Below, in pieces: positions 46,763 to 55,413 of a stretch of DNA of 64,000 nt (its first letter is position 1; every line of letters begins with the position of its first letter). Under the pieces are notes generated by a model. The model ran no database searches. It saw nothing but the letters and a program-made list of their open reading frames with translations, and had not been told where the DNA came from. The DNA lies in the NCBI RefSeq assembly GCF_024205745.1, contig NZ_CP073117.1, forward strand, positions 1,426,001-1,490,000, in the 5' to 3' direction. The DNA comes from Neisseria subflava. Lineage in GTDB: Bacteria; Pseudomonadota; Gammaproteobacteria; Burkholderiales; Neisseriaceae. The position numbers and the translations under genes are program-made.

Positions 46763-47095
46763 ATGAAAACTTTATTAATCGCTCTTGCAACCGGTAGCCT
46801 GATGTTGGCAGCTTGTTCTTCTTCCAAACCTGAAGAAGCGGCAGCGCCACGCATCACTGTTGAAGAAGCAATGACTCAATGTCAACAAGCATCTGGTGAA
46901 AATGCTGATCGCGCTATATTTGATGCCTGCATGAAAGACAAAGGCTATCAACGTACCGCTGAATCCGCTGCCTCCGAACCTGCTGCATCTGAGCCTGTAG
47001 CTGCTCCTGAAACTGCTGCTCCTGAAGCTGCGGCTTCTGAGCCTGCCGCCAAAGCTGCTCCTGCTAAAAAAGCTGCTAAGAAAGCAAAAAAATAA
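46763..47095 (+). CDS. Ala/Glu/Pro-rich repeat lipoprotein
   Basis: A 110-residue predicted lipoprotein with lipobox LAAC and lipidated Cys18. A short folded part (about 30-65) with two further cysteines (in MTQCQQA and DACMKD) is followed by an Ala/Pro/Glu/Ser repeat tail (SEPAASEPVAAPETAAPEAA) and a Lys/Ala end (APAKKAAKKAKK). The tail recalls the AAEAP repeats of neisserial H.8 lipoproteins, but it is short and irregular. The surface or periplasmic side cannot be told. Function unknown. Confidence 0.7.
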   Translation: MKTLLIALATGSLMLAACSSSKPEEAAAPRITVEEAMTQCQQASGENADRAIFDACMKDKGYQRTAESAASEPAASEPVAAPETAAPEAAASEPAAKAAPAKKAAKKAKK

Positions 47096-47167
47096 GTGTC
47101 ATAAAATTCAAGGAAGTCACTCTCATCAATACTCCGGATGAAGGTAGACTTAGAGCAACTTGAAAAT

Positions 47168-47200
47168 AAAGGCCGTCTGAATATGTTTCAGATGGCTTTT
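47168..47200 (+). terminator. DUS terminator, one mismatch
   Basis: AAAGGCCGTCTGAA pairs with TTTCAGATGGCTTTT; one arm has a C-to-T change relative to the DUS. Confidence 0.7.
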
Positions 47201-47301
47201 GTTTTTTTATGTATAAGACCATTATTAAAAGATATGCTTTTGGTTTTATTAAAAAATAAAAAAGACGTATAACGGGTACACGTCTTTTTTAGGGAATGGC
47301 C

Positions 47302-48567
47302 TTATTGCTTATATTCGCTGCCGTCTTCGCGGAAAAGTTTTGGCTGTTCGCCTTTTTCCACGACCTCTTTATTGATGACGACTTTTGCTACGTCTTTCAA
47401 ATCTGGTAGGGTGTACATGGTGTCCAAGAGGCAACGTTCGACGATAGAGCGCAGGCCACGCGCACCGGTTTTACGTTCCATCGCCAGTTTGGCGATGCTG
47501 CGCAAAGCATCTTCTTCAAACTCAAGGCCGACATCTTCCATTGCAAACAAGGTTTGATATTGTTTGACCAAGGCGTTTTTCGGTTCGGTCAAAATGTTGA
47601 CCAAAGCATCTTCGTCCAATTCTGCCAATGTGGCAATCACGGGTAGACGGCCGATAAGCTCGGGAATCAGACCGAATTTAATCAAGTCTTCAGGCTCGAC
47701 TGTTTCAAACAGGGCTGAAATATCGGCGTTTTCATCTTTGCTGTGTACCGCTGCACCAAAGCCGATACCGCCTCTTTCAGTACGTTGTCGGATGACTTTT
47801 TCCAAGCCGGCAAATGCGCCGCCGCAGATAAAGAGGATGTTGGTGGTATCAACGTTGATGAATTCTTGGTTTGGATGTTTGCGTCCGCCTTGAGGGGGAA
47901 CGCTGGCTACCGTGCCTTCAATCAGTTTCAGTAAGGCTTGTTGCACGCCTTCGCCGGATACGTCGCGTGTGATGGACGGATTGTCGCTTTTGCGTGAAAT
48001 TTTATCGATTTCATCGATATAAACGATGCCGCGCTGGGCTTTTTCAACGTCAAAATCACATTTGCCCAAAAGTTTGGTGATGATTTGTTCGACGTCTTCA
48101 CCGACATAACCGGCTTCGGTCAAAGTTGTGGCATCCGCCATGACAAAAGGTACATCCAGTTTGCGCGCCAAAGATTGCGCCAACAGGGTTTTACCTGAGC
48201 CGGTAGGGCCGATGAGCAGGATATTGGATTTGGACAACTCGACTTTGCCCTCCGCTTTCGGGTGGCGCAGGCGTTTGTAGTGGTTGTAAACCGATACTGC
48301 CAACGCTTTTTTTGCGTGTTCCTGACCGATAACGTGGTCGTTGAGGTTGGCAACGATTTCGGCCGGGGTAGGCAGTTTTTTCTCGGCGTTTTCTTCTTTC
48401 GCTTTGACAAGCTCGTTTTCAATTTCGCCGAACTCGTTGTCTTGCAGCATTATGCCGCAAGTTTCTACACATTCGTTGCAGATGAAGGCGTGTTCGCCTT
48501 CGATCAGGTTTTTAACGTCGTTTTCGGACTTCCCGCAGAATGAACAGGTGCGTTTTTCTTCAGACAT
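47302..48567 (-). CDS. clpX: ClpX, ATPase subunit of ClpXP protease
   Basis: AAA+ unfoldase that feeds substrates to ClpP. The 421-residue protein has the N-terminal zinc-binding domain with CSFCGKS and CNECVETC, Walker A GPTGSGKT, Walker [10 protein letters not shown], and the arginine-finger region [15 protein letters not shown]. The start [11 protein letters not shown] (48567) is chosen over a longer frame that has no homologues. clpP is not adjacent. Confidence 0.96.
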   Translation of the reverse strand: MSEEKRTCSFCGKSENDVKNLIEGEHAFICNECVETCGIMLQDNEFGEIENELVKAKEENAEKKLPTPAEIVANLNDHVIGQEHAKKALAVSVYNHYKRLRHPKAEGKVELSKSNILLIGPTGSGKTLLAQSLARKLDVPFVMADATTLTEAGYVGEDVEQIITKLLGKCDFDVEKAQRGIVYIDEIDKISRKSDNPSITRDVSGEGVQQALLKLIEGTVASVPPQGGRKHPNQEFINVDTTNILFICGGAFAGLEKVIRQRTERGGIGFGAAVHSKDENADISALFETVEPEDLIKFGLIPELIGRLPVIATLAELDEDALVNILTEPKNALVKQYQTLFAMEDVGLEFEEDALRSIAKLAMERKTGARGLRSIVERCLLDTMYTLPDLKDVAKVVINKEVVEKGEQPKLFREDGSEYKQ

Positions 48568-48856
48568 AATAATTTCTTCGTATGGTTGTATGGAGGCTGT
48601 GTTGTAAAGGGGGAACAGATATTTCGGGCGTATTGCCGGATTGAGGGAATGCCTCTGACAAAGGAGCCTAAGTATAATGACTATCTTGTGTTTTTTCAAA
48701 TCAGAGCAGGCATTGCGCCGTATCGTCTAAGAAACAGATACGGACGTTGGATTTGAATATCTCGCAAACAAACGCAAAGTTTTCTCAACTCGCTTTACAA
48801 TTGTTGAAAAATTTAACAGAATGTTGAATTAAATGTATTTTTTTGAATTGGCAGAT

Positions 48857-49789
48857 ATGAAAATCTATAAAACTTTAGGAATGGTATGGACAGGTGTGGC
48901 ATTGGCCTTTGCTTCTGCGCCTGCCGTTGCCGATGATATGGATGTATTGGGACAATTTTTGGAGCAAAATTTCCCAGTGCAAAATGACCCGCTGGAAGCT
49001 TTTGCATTGAGTCATGCCGACCAAGTCGAAGCTCAAGCCGCTTTGGCAGGTCCTCTGCTGTCTTCGCAATCTGCTCTGATTTTCAATAATAAAACCGGTG
49101 AAGTGCTGTATCAGAAAAACCCTGATCGTGTCATGCCGATTGCCTCTATTTCCAAATTGATGAGCGCGATGGTGGTGTTGGATGCACATCTGGATATGAA
49201 CGAGCCGATTACGATTACCGAGGCTGAAATCGACCGTTTGAAAGGTACGGGCAGCCGTTTGAGCATCGGCACAACGCTGACACGCGGCGAACTGTTGCAC
49301 CTGAGCCTGATGAGCAGTGAAAACCGTGCTACTCATGCATTGGGCCGTACGTATCCGGGCGGTATGAGCGCATTTGTTGCGGCTATGAATGCCAAAGCGC
49401 AAAGCCTGGGTATGACCAGCAGTCGTTTCTATGAGCCTACCGGTTTGAATTTCCAAAACGTTTCCACTGCACGCGATTTGAACCGCATGGTTGCGGCAGC
49501 CAGTAAGTATCCGCTGATTCGCAAAAATTCGACTTCAAATTACGGCTCGGTTTGGACGGCAAATGGTCGTCAAAACTACAAAAACTCCAATGCCTTGGTG
49601 CGTGAGGGCAGCTGGAATATCGAATTGCAGAAAACCGGCTATATTCGTGAAGCAGGACGTTCTATGGTGGTTAAGGCCAATGTACAGAATCAGCCGATTA
49701 CCATTGTATTGCTCAACTCTCCGTCTTCCACAACCCGCGTGAACGATGCGCGTAAGATTGAGTCTTGGATGCTGCAGCGCCGTTCTTAA
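48857..49789 (+). CDS. pbpG: D-alanyl-D-alanine endopeptidase (PBP7 type)
   Basis: Periplasmic low-molecular-mass penicillin-binding protein that cleaves peptidoglycan cross-links. The 310 residues include a signal peptide (cleavage about 25), the SxxK motif SISK (97-100), SEN in MSSENRATHALG and the KTG motif in LQKTGYIREAGR. Start at 48857 (MKIYKTLGMVW) gives a standard signal; the longer frame from 48833 is rejected. Confidence 0.93.
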   Translation: MKIYKTLGMVWTGVALAFASAPAVADDMDVLGQFLEQNFPVQNDPLEAFALSHADQVEAQAALAGPLLSSQSALIFNNKTGEVLYQKNPDRVMPIASISKLMSAMVVLDAHLDMNEPITITEAEIDRLKGTGSRLSIGTTLTRGELLHLSLMSSENRATHALGRTYPGGMSAFVAAMNAKAQSLGMTSSRFYEPTGLNFQNVSTARDLNRMVAAASKYPLIRKNSTSNYGSVWTANGRQNYKNSNALVREGSWNIELQKTGYIREAGRSMVVKANVQNQPITIVLLNSPSSTTRVNDARKIESWMLQRRS

Positions 49790-49799
49790 ATATTACGCT

Positions 49800-49833
49800 T
49801 AAAGGCCGTCTGAAACCGTTCAGACGGCCTTTT
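49800..49833 (+). terminator. DUS terminator after pbpG
   Basis: AAAGGCCGTCTGAAAC and GTTCAGACGGCCTTTT, abutting arms. Confidence 0.85.
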
Positions 49834-49897
49834 GTGTAAAGGGTATTAAATTTGGGTACAATGTCGTTACATTAATTTTAAAACACAGAGAGAAAAC

Positions 49898-50671
49898 ATG
49901 TTGAAAAAATGGAATAAAAAATATTGGGCCGGCATGGGTGTGATTTTGGCGTTGACCGGCTGTACTTCTGTAGCGGATATGGTTGGCTACGATACTGCGA
50001 CTTTGAATGAAGATGCTGCCAAAAGTTACTCACAAGTCATTCAAAACGCGCGTGGTCAAAAAGCTTTGGATGTTTCATCTCCAACTGCTCAACGCGTTCA
50101 ACGCGTGTTTGCACGTCTGCGTCCTCATGCTGAGCGCGCCAACAAAACCGGCGTGCCTTTCAACTGGCAGATGAACGTTATCCGCAGTGATGAAATGAAC
50201 GCATGGGCAATGCCAGGCGGTAAAATGGCCGTGTACACCGGCATAGTAGAGAAATTGAAGCTGACTGATGATGAAATTGCCGCCGTTGTCGGCCATGAAA
50301 TGACCCATGCTCTGTTGGAACACAGCAAAAAAGCTTTGGGCGGACAAGTATTGACCGGCTTGGGCGGTTCGATTTTGGCCAGCTCAACCGGTGTGGATGG
50401 CGATTTGGTCGGCTTGGGTGCAGATTTGTTGGCGACCAAACCGTTCTCACGTCATCAGGAAAGCGAAGCGGACGCCGGCGGTGTACGTTTGATGGCTGAA
50501 GCAGGCTACAACCCTGAGGCTGCGGTAAGCGTGTGGGAAAAAATGAACAAAGTACAGGGCGGCAGCTCATTGTCTATTTTGTCGACCCATCCGACCAATC
50601 AAGCGCGTATCAATGCAATCCGCAAGATGTTGCCTGAAGTGATGCCGATTTATCAGAAAAACAAACGTTAA
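49898..50671 (+). CDS. M48 metallopeptidase lipoprotein (LoiP-like)
   Basis: A 257-residue zinc protease of the M48 family, lipoprotein by its lipobox LTGC (Cys22). The HExxH motif is HEMTH (133-137) and the third ligand is the Glu in HQESEADAGG. Similar E. coli proteins (LoiP, BepA) act in envelope quality control. It lacks the long TPR tail of BepA, so LoiP is the closer model. Confidence 0.9.
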   Translation: MLKKWNKKYWAGMGVILALTGCTSVADMVGYDTATLNEDAAKSYSQVIQNARGQKALDVSSPTAQRVQRVFARLRPHAERANKTGVPFNWQMNVIRSDEMNAWAMPGGKMAVYTGIVEKLKLTDDEIAAVVGHEMTHALLEHSKKALGGQVLTGLGGSILASSTGVDGDLVGLGADLLATKPFSRHQESEADAGGVRLMAEAGYNPEAAVSVWEKMNKVQGGSSLSILSTHPTNQARINAIRKMLPEVMPIYQKNKR

Positions 50672-50734
50672 TTTGATGTACTTATAATTTTGCCGGTTTG
50701 AACAGATGATTCAAACCGGCAAAGTTTTATGGTT

Positions 50735-51235
50735 TCAGTCTGACAGTTTGGCAAATTTATCCCAATTTGCCTGAACATACGCTGCCGCAGTTTCCAAGTC
50801 TTCGTCGGCAACGTCATAATAATCGCCGTCAAGCTCTTCAAAATCGGGAAAAGCTTTGCGGATTTCGTCGAAATCCCTTTGCTCGTCTGCCATTTTTTCA
50901 ATGGCTTCGCCGTGTTTTTCGTACAGGGCTTTGGCTTTGTCTAAGATTTTCGGTATCGGCTTGATGCGCCAGCGGCGCAGGCTGTCGGCAACCGGATTGC
51001 CGAAGATGTATTCTCCGTATCCTGAAGCGATAAGCTGTACAAAGCCGCCTTCTTGAACTTGGCTGTCGAGATAGCAAAGGGCGGTCAATGTATGCTGTTC
51101 GTCGTTGAGGCCGGACATTTCCTCGTCGCCTGCCTGTTCGGTGTGGTCCAAATAGGCTGCGCTGAGTGTATAAAGAAATGAAGCGGAATCGGAAGTATCG
51201 AAATCTTGAAGGCGGAGCAGGGTGGTCATAATCAT
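50735..51235 (-). CDS. dmp19: DMP19-like DNA-mimic protein (DUF4375)
   Basis: A 166-residue, strongly acidic protein matching DMP19 of N. meningitidis, a dimeric DNA mimic reported to bind the transcription factor NHTF. The DUF4375 region includes TLSAAYLDHTEQAGDE, LDSQVQEGGFVQLIASGYGE and PVADSLRRW, and the C-terminus is rich in Asp and Glu (ELDGDYYDVADEDLE). ATG 51235 or 51229 may start translation; no clear Shine-Dalgarno, and a DUS lies right upstream. It is a single gene, convergent with the M48 gene. Confidence 0.8.
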   Translation of the reverse strand: MIMTTLLRLQDFDTSDSASFLYTLSAAYLDHTEQAGDEEMSGLNDEQHTLTALCYLDSQVQEGGFVQLIASGYGEYIFGNPVADSLRRWRIKPIPKILDKAKALYEKHGEAIEKMADEQRDFDEIRKAFPDFEELDGDYYDVADEDLETAAAYVQANWDKFAKLSD

Positions 51236-51342
51236 CAAAGGCCGTCTGAAAAAAGTGATTATATAATGTTTTCAGTCTGAACCTAGCGGCCATTTTGCTT
51301 TACAATATCGGAAGATAAGAAAACATAGTGAGGAACCAAACC

Positions 51343-51540
51343 ATGAGTACACAGTCTGAAAAAAACGTTGTAGTCATCAAGCCGCAGGATTTGCCGCTAC
51401 ATTGCTCCGGCCCTAATCATGAAACATGGAACGGCCATCCGCGTGTGTTCTTGCCGATTCAGTCCAACAGTGAGATTGAATGCCCGTATTGCGGCACTTA
51501 TTACCGTCTTGATGGCGAGATTCCGCATCACCATTACTAA
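51343..51540 (+). CDS. Zinc-finger (CHCC/NDUFS6-like) small protein
   Basis: A 65-residue protein of the CHCC zinc-finger family. Putative ligands are the Cys and His in LHCSGPNHETWNGHPRVFL and the two Cys in ECPYCGTYYRL, ending HHHY. Relatives include the mitochondrial complex I subunit NDUFS6; the bacterial role is unproven. The start MSTQSEK (51343) is preferred over the upstream GTG-type frame because GTGAGGAACC precedes it. Confidence 0.85.
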   Translation: MSTQSEKNVVVIKPQDLPLHCSGPNHETWNGHPRVFLPIQSNSEIECPYCGTYYRLDGEIPHHHY

Positions 51541-51543
51541 TCT

Positions 51544-51900
51544 ATGCCTATGTTGAACAAAATCATCTGCGCTTTGTGCGTGAGTTTGTGCGCTGCGTGC
51601 GGCTCGTATAAGGCCGTGCGCCCTGATGCACCGTTACCGGTCATTGCACAGGCGCAGACGTATTCTGTCCGTTATCAATCCGCACAAGGTCGGACGATTA
51701 CTGCAATTTATATCAACAGCCACAGTCCGATGATGGTTGAGCTGCGTGAAGGCAATACGGTTGAGAAACTGGTGCAAGTCCGCTTGCGCAGTCAGGGTGT
51801 CGAGTACACCAATCCAAGCTCGCGTTGGCAAATTGGCGACGGGTTTGCCGTGCTGATTCGCGGCGGAAAAGAAGTTGTATTTAAAGAGATTGTGGAATAG
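51544..51900 (+). CDS. Small lipoprotein, unknown function
   Basis: A 118-residue predicted lipoprotein with lipobox LCAAC (Cys19). The mature part is beta-rich (RTITAIYINSHSPMMVELRE, WQIGDGFAVLIRG). I cannot place it in a family with confidence; it is loosely like MliC lysozyme inhibitors. It starts 3 bases after the zinc-finger gene stop and is likely in the same operon. Confidence 0.65.
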   Translation: MPMLNKIICALCVSLCAACGSYKAVRPDAPLPVIAQAQTYSVRYQSAQGRTITAIYINSHSPMMVELREGNTVEKLVQVRLRSQGVEYTNPSSRWQIGDGFAVLIRGGKEVVFKEIVE

Positions 51901-51906
51901 GGCGGT

Positions 51907-52941
51907 TTAGCCTTTAGCCAAATATTTGATTAAAGGTTTGGGCAAACCATAATCTGTCAAATGTTCCGATGATACCCAAAGGCCGTCTGAAAGATGTTCA
52001 GACGGCCTTTGTTGCGTCTGAAAAGGGGTAATCATCAATAAGCGGTGGGTCAGGCGGTGGGTAAACGTGGTTTGTTCTTCAAGGCCGTCTGAAACAATGC
52101 CGAAGCGTTTGGCGTAAGCATACAAATCGTCTAATTTTTCAAAACAGGGTACGCAATACAGACCGCCCCAAATGCCTTTGGCAGGGCGTTTCTCAAGCAA
52201 TAATGCGCCGTCAGCGTTATGAATAATCAGCCAATAAAGCGGTAGGGTTTGCACTTCGGGAGCAGCTTTTTTACGGGGCAGCTCGTCAATGCGATTTTGT
52301 TTTTTTGCTTCGCAGATGTCTGCCATCGGGCATTGATGGCACAAAGGTTTTGTCCGTTTACAGACGGTTGCGCCCAAATCCATCAGTCCTTGTGTATAGG
52401 CAGGCATATCAGTGTTTTCAGACGGCATCAGGCTTTCGGCAAGCGTCCAAAGCGAGTTTTCAAATTTTTTGTCTTGCGGATTGCCATCTTGGGCAAAGAC
52501 ACGGCAGAGAACGCGTTTGACGTTGCCGTCCAAGATGGTTTCGCGTCGGTTGAAAGCAAAGGCGGAAATGGCGGCGGCGGTACTTCTGCCTACGCCGCAG
52601 AGCGTTTCCAAGTCTTTGCGATCGGATGGAAAGATACCGCCGAATTGTCCGACGACTTGTTGCGCTGCTTTGTGCAGGTTGCGTGCTCGGCTGTAATAGC
52701 CCAAGCCTGCCCACAAGGATAAAACCTCGTCTTGCGGCGCGGCGGCAAGCGATTGCACGGTTGGGAATGTGGCTAAGAAACGCGGATAGTAGTCCAATAC
52801 GGTAGCTACTTGCGTTTGTTGGAGCATGATTTCTGAAAGCCAGACGGAATACGGGTCTTTGACCTGCCAAGGCAGGTTGTGGCGGCCGTGTTGGCGCTGC
52901 CAATCGATGAGTCGTCGAGCGAAGGATGTGGGTGTGTTCAT
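51907..52941 (-). CDS. mutY: A/G-specific adenine glycosylase
   Basis: Removes adenine mispaired with 8-oxoguanine. The 344 residues comprise the helix-hairpin-helix glycosylase (CGVGRSTAAAI, catalytic Asp after the HhH in TILDGNVKRVL), the Fe-S cluster cysteines (C-x6-C-x2-C-x5-C, in CKRTKPLCHQCPMADIC) and a C-terminal NUDT1-like domain. The start MNTPTSF (52941) matches homologues; 52947 is an alternative. A DUS inverted pair lies within the 3' part of the gene (51978-52010). Confidence 0.95.
   Translation of the reverse strand: MNTPTSFARRLIDWQRQHGRHNLPWQVKDPYSVWLSEIMLQQTQVATVLDYYPRFLATFPTVQSLAAAPQDEVLSLWAGLGYYSRARNLHKAAQQVVGQFGGIFPSDRKDLETLCGVGRSTAAAISAFAFNRRETILDGNVKRVLCRVFAQDGNPQDKKFENSLWTLAESLMPSENTDMPAYTQGLMDLGATVCKRTKPLCHQCPMADICEAKKQNRIDELPRKKAAPEVQTLPLYWLIIHNADGALLLEKRPAKGIWGGLYCVPCFEKLDDLYAYAKRFGIVSDGLEEQTTFTHRLTHRLLMITPFQTQQRPSEHLSDGLWVSSEHLTDYGLPKPLIKYLAKG
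51978..52010. repeat. DUS inverted pair inside mutY
   Basis: AAAGGCCGTCTGAAA and TTCAGACGGCCTTT lie 70-100 bases before the mutY stop and are translated (QRPSEHLSDGLW). Normally such pairs lie between genes. Confidence 0.85.
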
Positions 52942-52976
52942 TAACATTTGCTTTTTAATTATTTATTTTTAAAACA

Positions 52977-52997
52977 ATATGTTACAATATAACATAT
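52977..52997. promoter_or_regulatory. Palindromic operator candidate between mutY and adhA
   Basis: Arms ATATGTTA and TAACATAT around CAATA, perfectly complementary. It lies in the divergent promoter region, 107 bases before adhA. Its binding factor is unknown. Confidence 0.5.
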
Positions 52998-53103
52998 GAA
53001 ATAATAATCAGAATTGACTTATCTGGTGGAGGGGTATATAAATACAGTTAACGTGGATTTACGCTGTATTGTTAAAGTTTATTAACTGCTCAAGGAGATT
53101 CAC

Positions 53104-54144
53104 ATGAAAGCAATGGTTTATCATGGCGCAAACGACATCCGTTTCGAAGAAAAACCCCGCCCTCAAATTATCGATCCGACCGATGCAGTCGTCAAAATCG
53201 TTAAAACCACGATTTGCGGTACTGACCTGGGTATTTGGAAGGGTAAAAACCCTGAAGTTGCCGACGGTCGTATTCTCGGTCATGAGGGCATCGGTATTGT
53301 AGAAGAAGTCGGCAATGCTGTAAAAAACATCAAAGTCGGTGATAAAGTCATTATTTCATGTGTCAGCAAATGCTGTACTTGCGACAACTGTAAAATCCAA
53401 CTTTATTCACACTGCCGCAACGGCGGTTGGATCTTGGGCTACATGATTGACGGTACTCAGGCCGAATACGTCCGTACGCCTTATGCCGACAACAGCTTGG
53501 TTCCGCTGCCTGACAACGTCAACGAAGAAGTTGCCCTGCTGTTGAGCGATGCTTTGCCGACCGCCCACGAAATCGGCGTGCAATATGGCGATGTGAAACC
53601 TGGCGATACCGTGTTCATTGCAGGTGCCGGCCCTGTCGGTATGTCTGCGTTGCTGACCGCGCAACTGTATAGTCCTGCCGCCATCATCGTTTGCGATATG
53701 GACGAAAACCGCTTGAAACTAGCGAAAGAATTGGGTGCGACCCATACTATTAACCCTGCTTCCGGCGATGTGAGCAAGCAAGTTGCCGATATCGTTGGCG
53801 AAGATGGCGTAGATTGCGCCATCGAAGCGGTCGGTATCCCTGCAACTTGGAATATGTGCCAAGACATCGTGAAACCCGGCGGTCATATTGCTGTGGTCGG
53901 CGTACATGGTCAATCCGTTGATTTCAAACTGGAAAAACTGTGGATTAAAAACCTTGCCATTACTACCGGCCTGGTTAACGCCAATACCACCGAAATGCTG
54001 ATGAAAGCCATTTCCAGCAGCTCAGTGGATTACACTAAAATGATGACCCACCATTTCAAATTCAGCGAATTGGAAAAAGCTTACGATGTATTCAAGCATG
54101 CTGCTGAAAACCAAGCCATGAAAGTGGTTTTGGAAGCGGATTGA
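53104..54144 (+). CDS. adhA: Zinc-dependent alcohol dehydrogenase
   Basis: A 346-residue medium-chain dehydrogenase. Catalytic zinc ligands lie in TTICGTDLGIW and LGHEGIGIVEEVG; the structural zinc site is CVSKCCTCDNC; the NAD-binding loop is IAGAGPVGMSALL. It oxidises short alcohols or reduces aldehydes with NAD(P). AAGGAGATTCAC precedes ATG. A perfect palindrome upstream suggests specific control. Neisseria have several Zn-ADHs; this fits the 346-residue adhA type. Confidence 0.9.
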   Translation: MKAMVYHGANDIRFEEKPRPQIIDPTDAVVKIVKTTICGTDLGIWKGKNPEVADGRILGHEGIGIVEEVGNAVKNIKVGDKVIISCVSKCCTCDNCKIQLYSHCRNGGWILGYMIDGTQAEYVRTPYADNSLVPLPDNVNEEVALLLSDALPTAHEIGVQYGDVKPGDTVFIAGAGPVGMSALLTAQLYSPAAIIVCDMDENRLKLAKELGATHTINPASGDVSKQVADIVGEDGVDCAIEAVGIPATWNMCQDIVKPGGHIAVVGVHGQSVDFKLEKLWIKNLAITTGLVNANTTEMLMKAISSSSVDYTKMMTHHFKFSELEKAYDVFKHAAENQAMKVVLEAD

Positions 54145-54173
54145 TTTGAAAATCGTTTAATATGCCGTTAATT

Positions 54174-54206
54174 AAAGGCCGTCTGAACATTCAGACGGCC
54201 TTTTTG
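54174..54206. terminator. DUS terminator between adhA and trmA
   Basis: AAAGGCCGTCTGAAC and TTCAGACGGCCTTTTT, between convergent genes. Confidence 0.88.
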
Positions 54207-54213
54207 TATGGTT

Positions 54214-55296
54214 TTATTTTTTCTTCAACCAAACGCCGCTTTCGATATGGTGGGTAAATGGGAATTGGTCGAACAGGGCGGCGCGTTCAATGGTATGGGT
54301 TTGGCAGAGCGTATCGAGGTTGGCACGCAGGGTCTCAGGATTGCAGGAAATATAGAGGACGTTGTCGAATCGGGCAACCAATTTGAGCGTCTCATCATCA
54401 ACACCGGCGCGTGGAGGATCAACGAAAATGGTTGAAAAATCATAGTTTTTCAAGTCGATGCCTTGTTCTTGCAGGCGGCGGAACTCACGGTTTTGCGTGT
54501 AGGCCTCGGTAAATTCTTCCGCAGACAGGCGGGCGATTTTGAGATTGGTAATTTGGTTGGCTTCAATATTCCATTGGGCGGCGTTGACGGAAGTTTTGGA
54601 GACTTCGGTCGCCAACACTTGATTGAAATGTTGCGAAAGCGGCAGGGTGAAATTGCCGTTGCCGCAGTACAGCTCAAGCATGTCTTTGCCTAAGTTTTGT
54701 GCTGCATTACACGCCCACGTCAGCATTTTTTGGCAAACTTGGGCATTGGGTTGGGTAAAGCTACCCTCGATTTGACGATAGCGGAAGGTCTTGCCGTTGA
54801 CTTCCAACGCTTCGGTTACAAAATCTTTGCTCAATACGATTTTTTGTCCGCGGCTGCGGCCGATGATGTGGATGCCCAAAGTGTGCGCCATCTCTTGCGC
54901 GACTTGTTGCCATGCTTCATTCAGCTTTTTGTGGTAAATCATGGTAACCAGCATTTCGCCGCTTAAAGTGGACAAAAATTCGACGGCGTACCAGCGGTTT
55001 TTCAGCTCGGGATGATTGGATGCGGCTTCAATCAATTTCGGCATCAAGGCATTGATGGATTCGGACGCGGCAGGAAATTGGTCGCAACGGATCAGGCTTG
55101 CCCCGCTTGCCTTTTGCCCGCGCTCAAACATGGCGTAAAACATTTCGCCGCCCTCATGCCAGATACGGAACTCGGCGCGCATTCTGTAATGCTGTTCCGG
55201 AGATTCAAAGACTTCGATTTCGGGGAAATCCAGTCCTTGGAAAAGTTGCTGAAGATATTGCTTTTTGTCGGCTAGTTGTTGCTGGTAGGCAGTCAT
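54214..55296 (-). CDS. trmA: tRNA (uracil-5-)-methyltransferase
   Basis: Makes m5U54 (ribothymidine) in tRNA from AdoMet. The 360 residues match TrmA. SAM site [18 protein letters not shown]-like [12 protein letters not shown], and the catalytic cysteine in YISCNPETL near residue 315. No Fe-S cysteine motif, which separates it from RlmC/RlmD. Confidence 0.95.
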   Translation of the reverse strand: MTAYQQQLADKKQYLQQLFQGLDFPEIEVFESPEQHYRMRAEFRIWHEGGEMFYAMFERGQKASGASLIRCDQFPAASESINALMPKLIEAASNHPELKNRWYAVEFLSTLSGEMLVTMIYHKKLNEAWQQVAQEMAHTLGIHIIGRSRGQKIVLSKDFVTEALEVNGKTFRYRQIEGSFTQPNAQVCQKMLTWACNAAQNLGKDMLELYCGNGNFTLPLSQHFNQVLATEVSKTSVNAAQWNIEANQITNLKIARLSAEEFTEAYTQNREFRRLQEQGIDLKNYDFSTIFVDPPRAGVDDETLKLVARFDNVLYISCNPETLRANLDTLCQTHTIERAALFDQFPFTHHIESGVWLKKK

Positions 55297-55353
55297 TGGG
55301 GCAATCTTTCGGAAAATAATGGCGAATTATAATATAGTTGGCGCAAAGATACG

Positions 55354-55389
55354 AAAGGCCGTCTGAAACATCGGTTTCAGACGGCCTTT
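55354..55389. repeat. DUS inverted pair between pta and trmA
   Basis: AAAGGCCGTCTGAAAC and GGTTTCAGACGGCCTTT, downstream of pta; terminates it before trmA. Confidence 0.8.
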
Positions 55390-55413
55390 GATTTTAACGC
55401 ATCAGCTTGTCAA

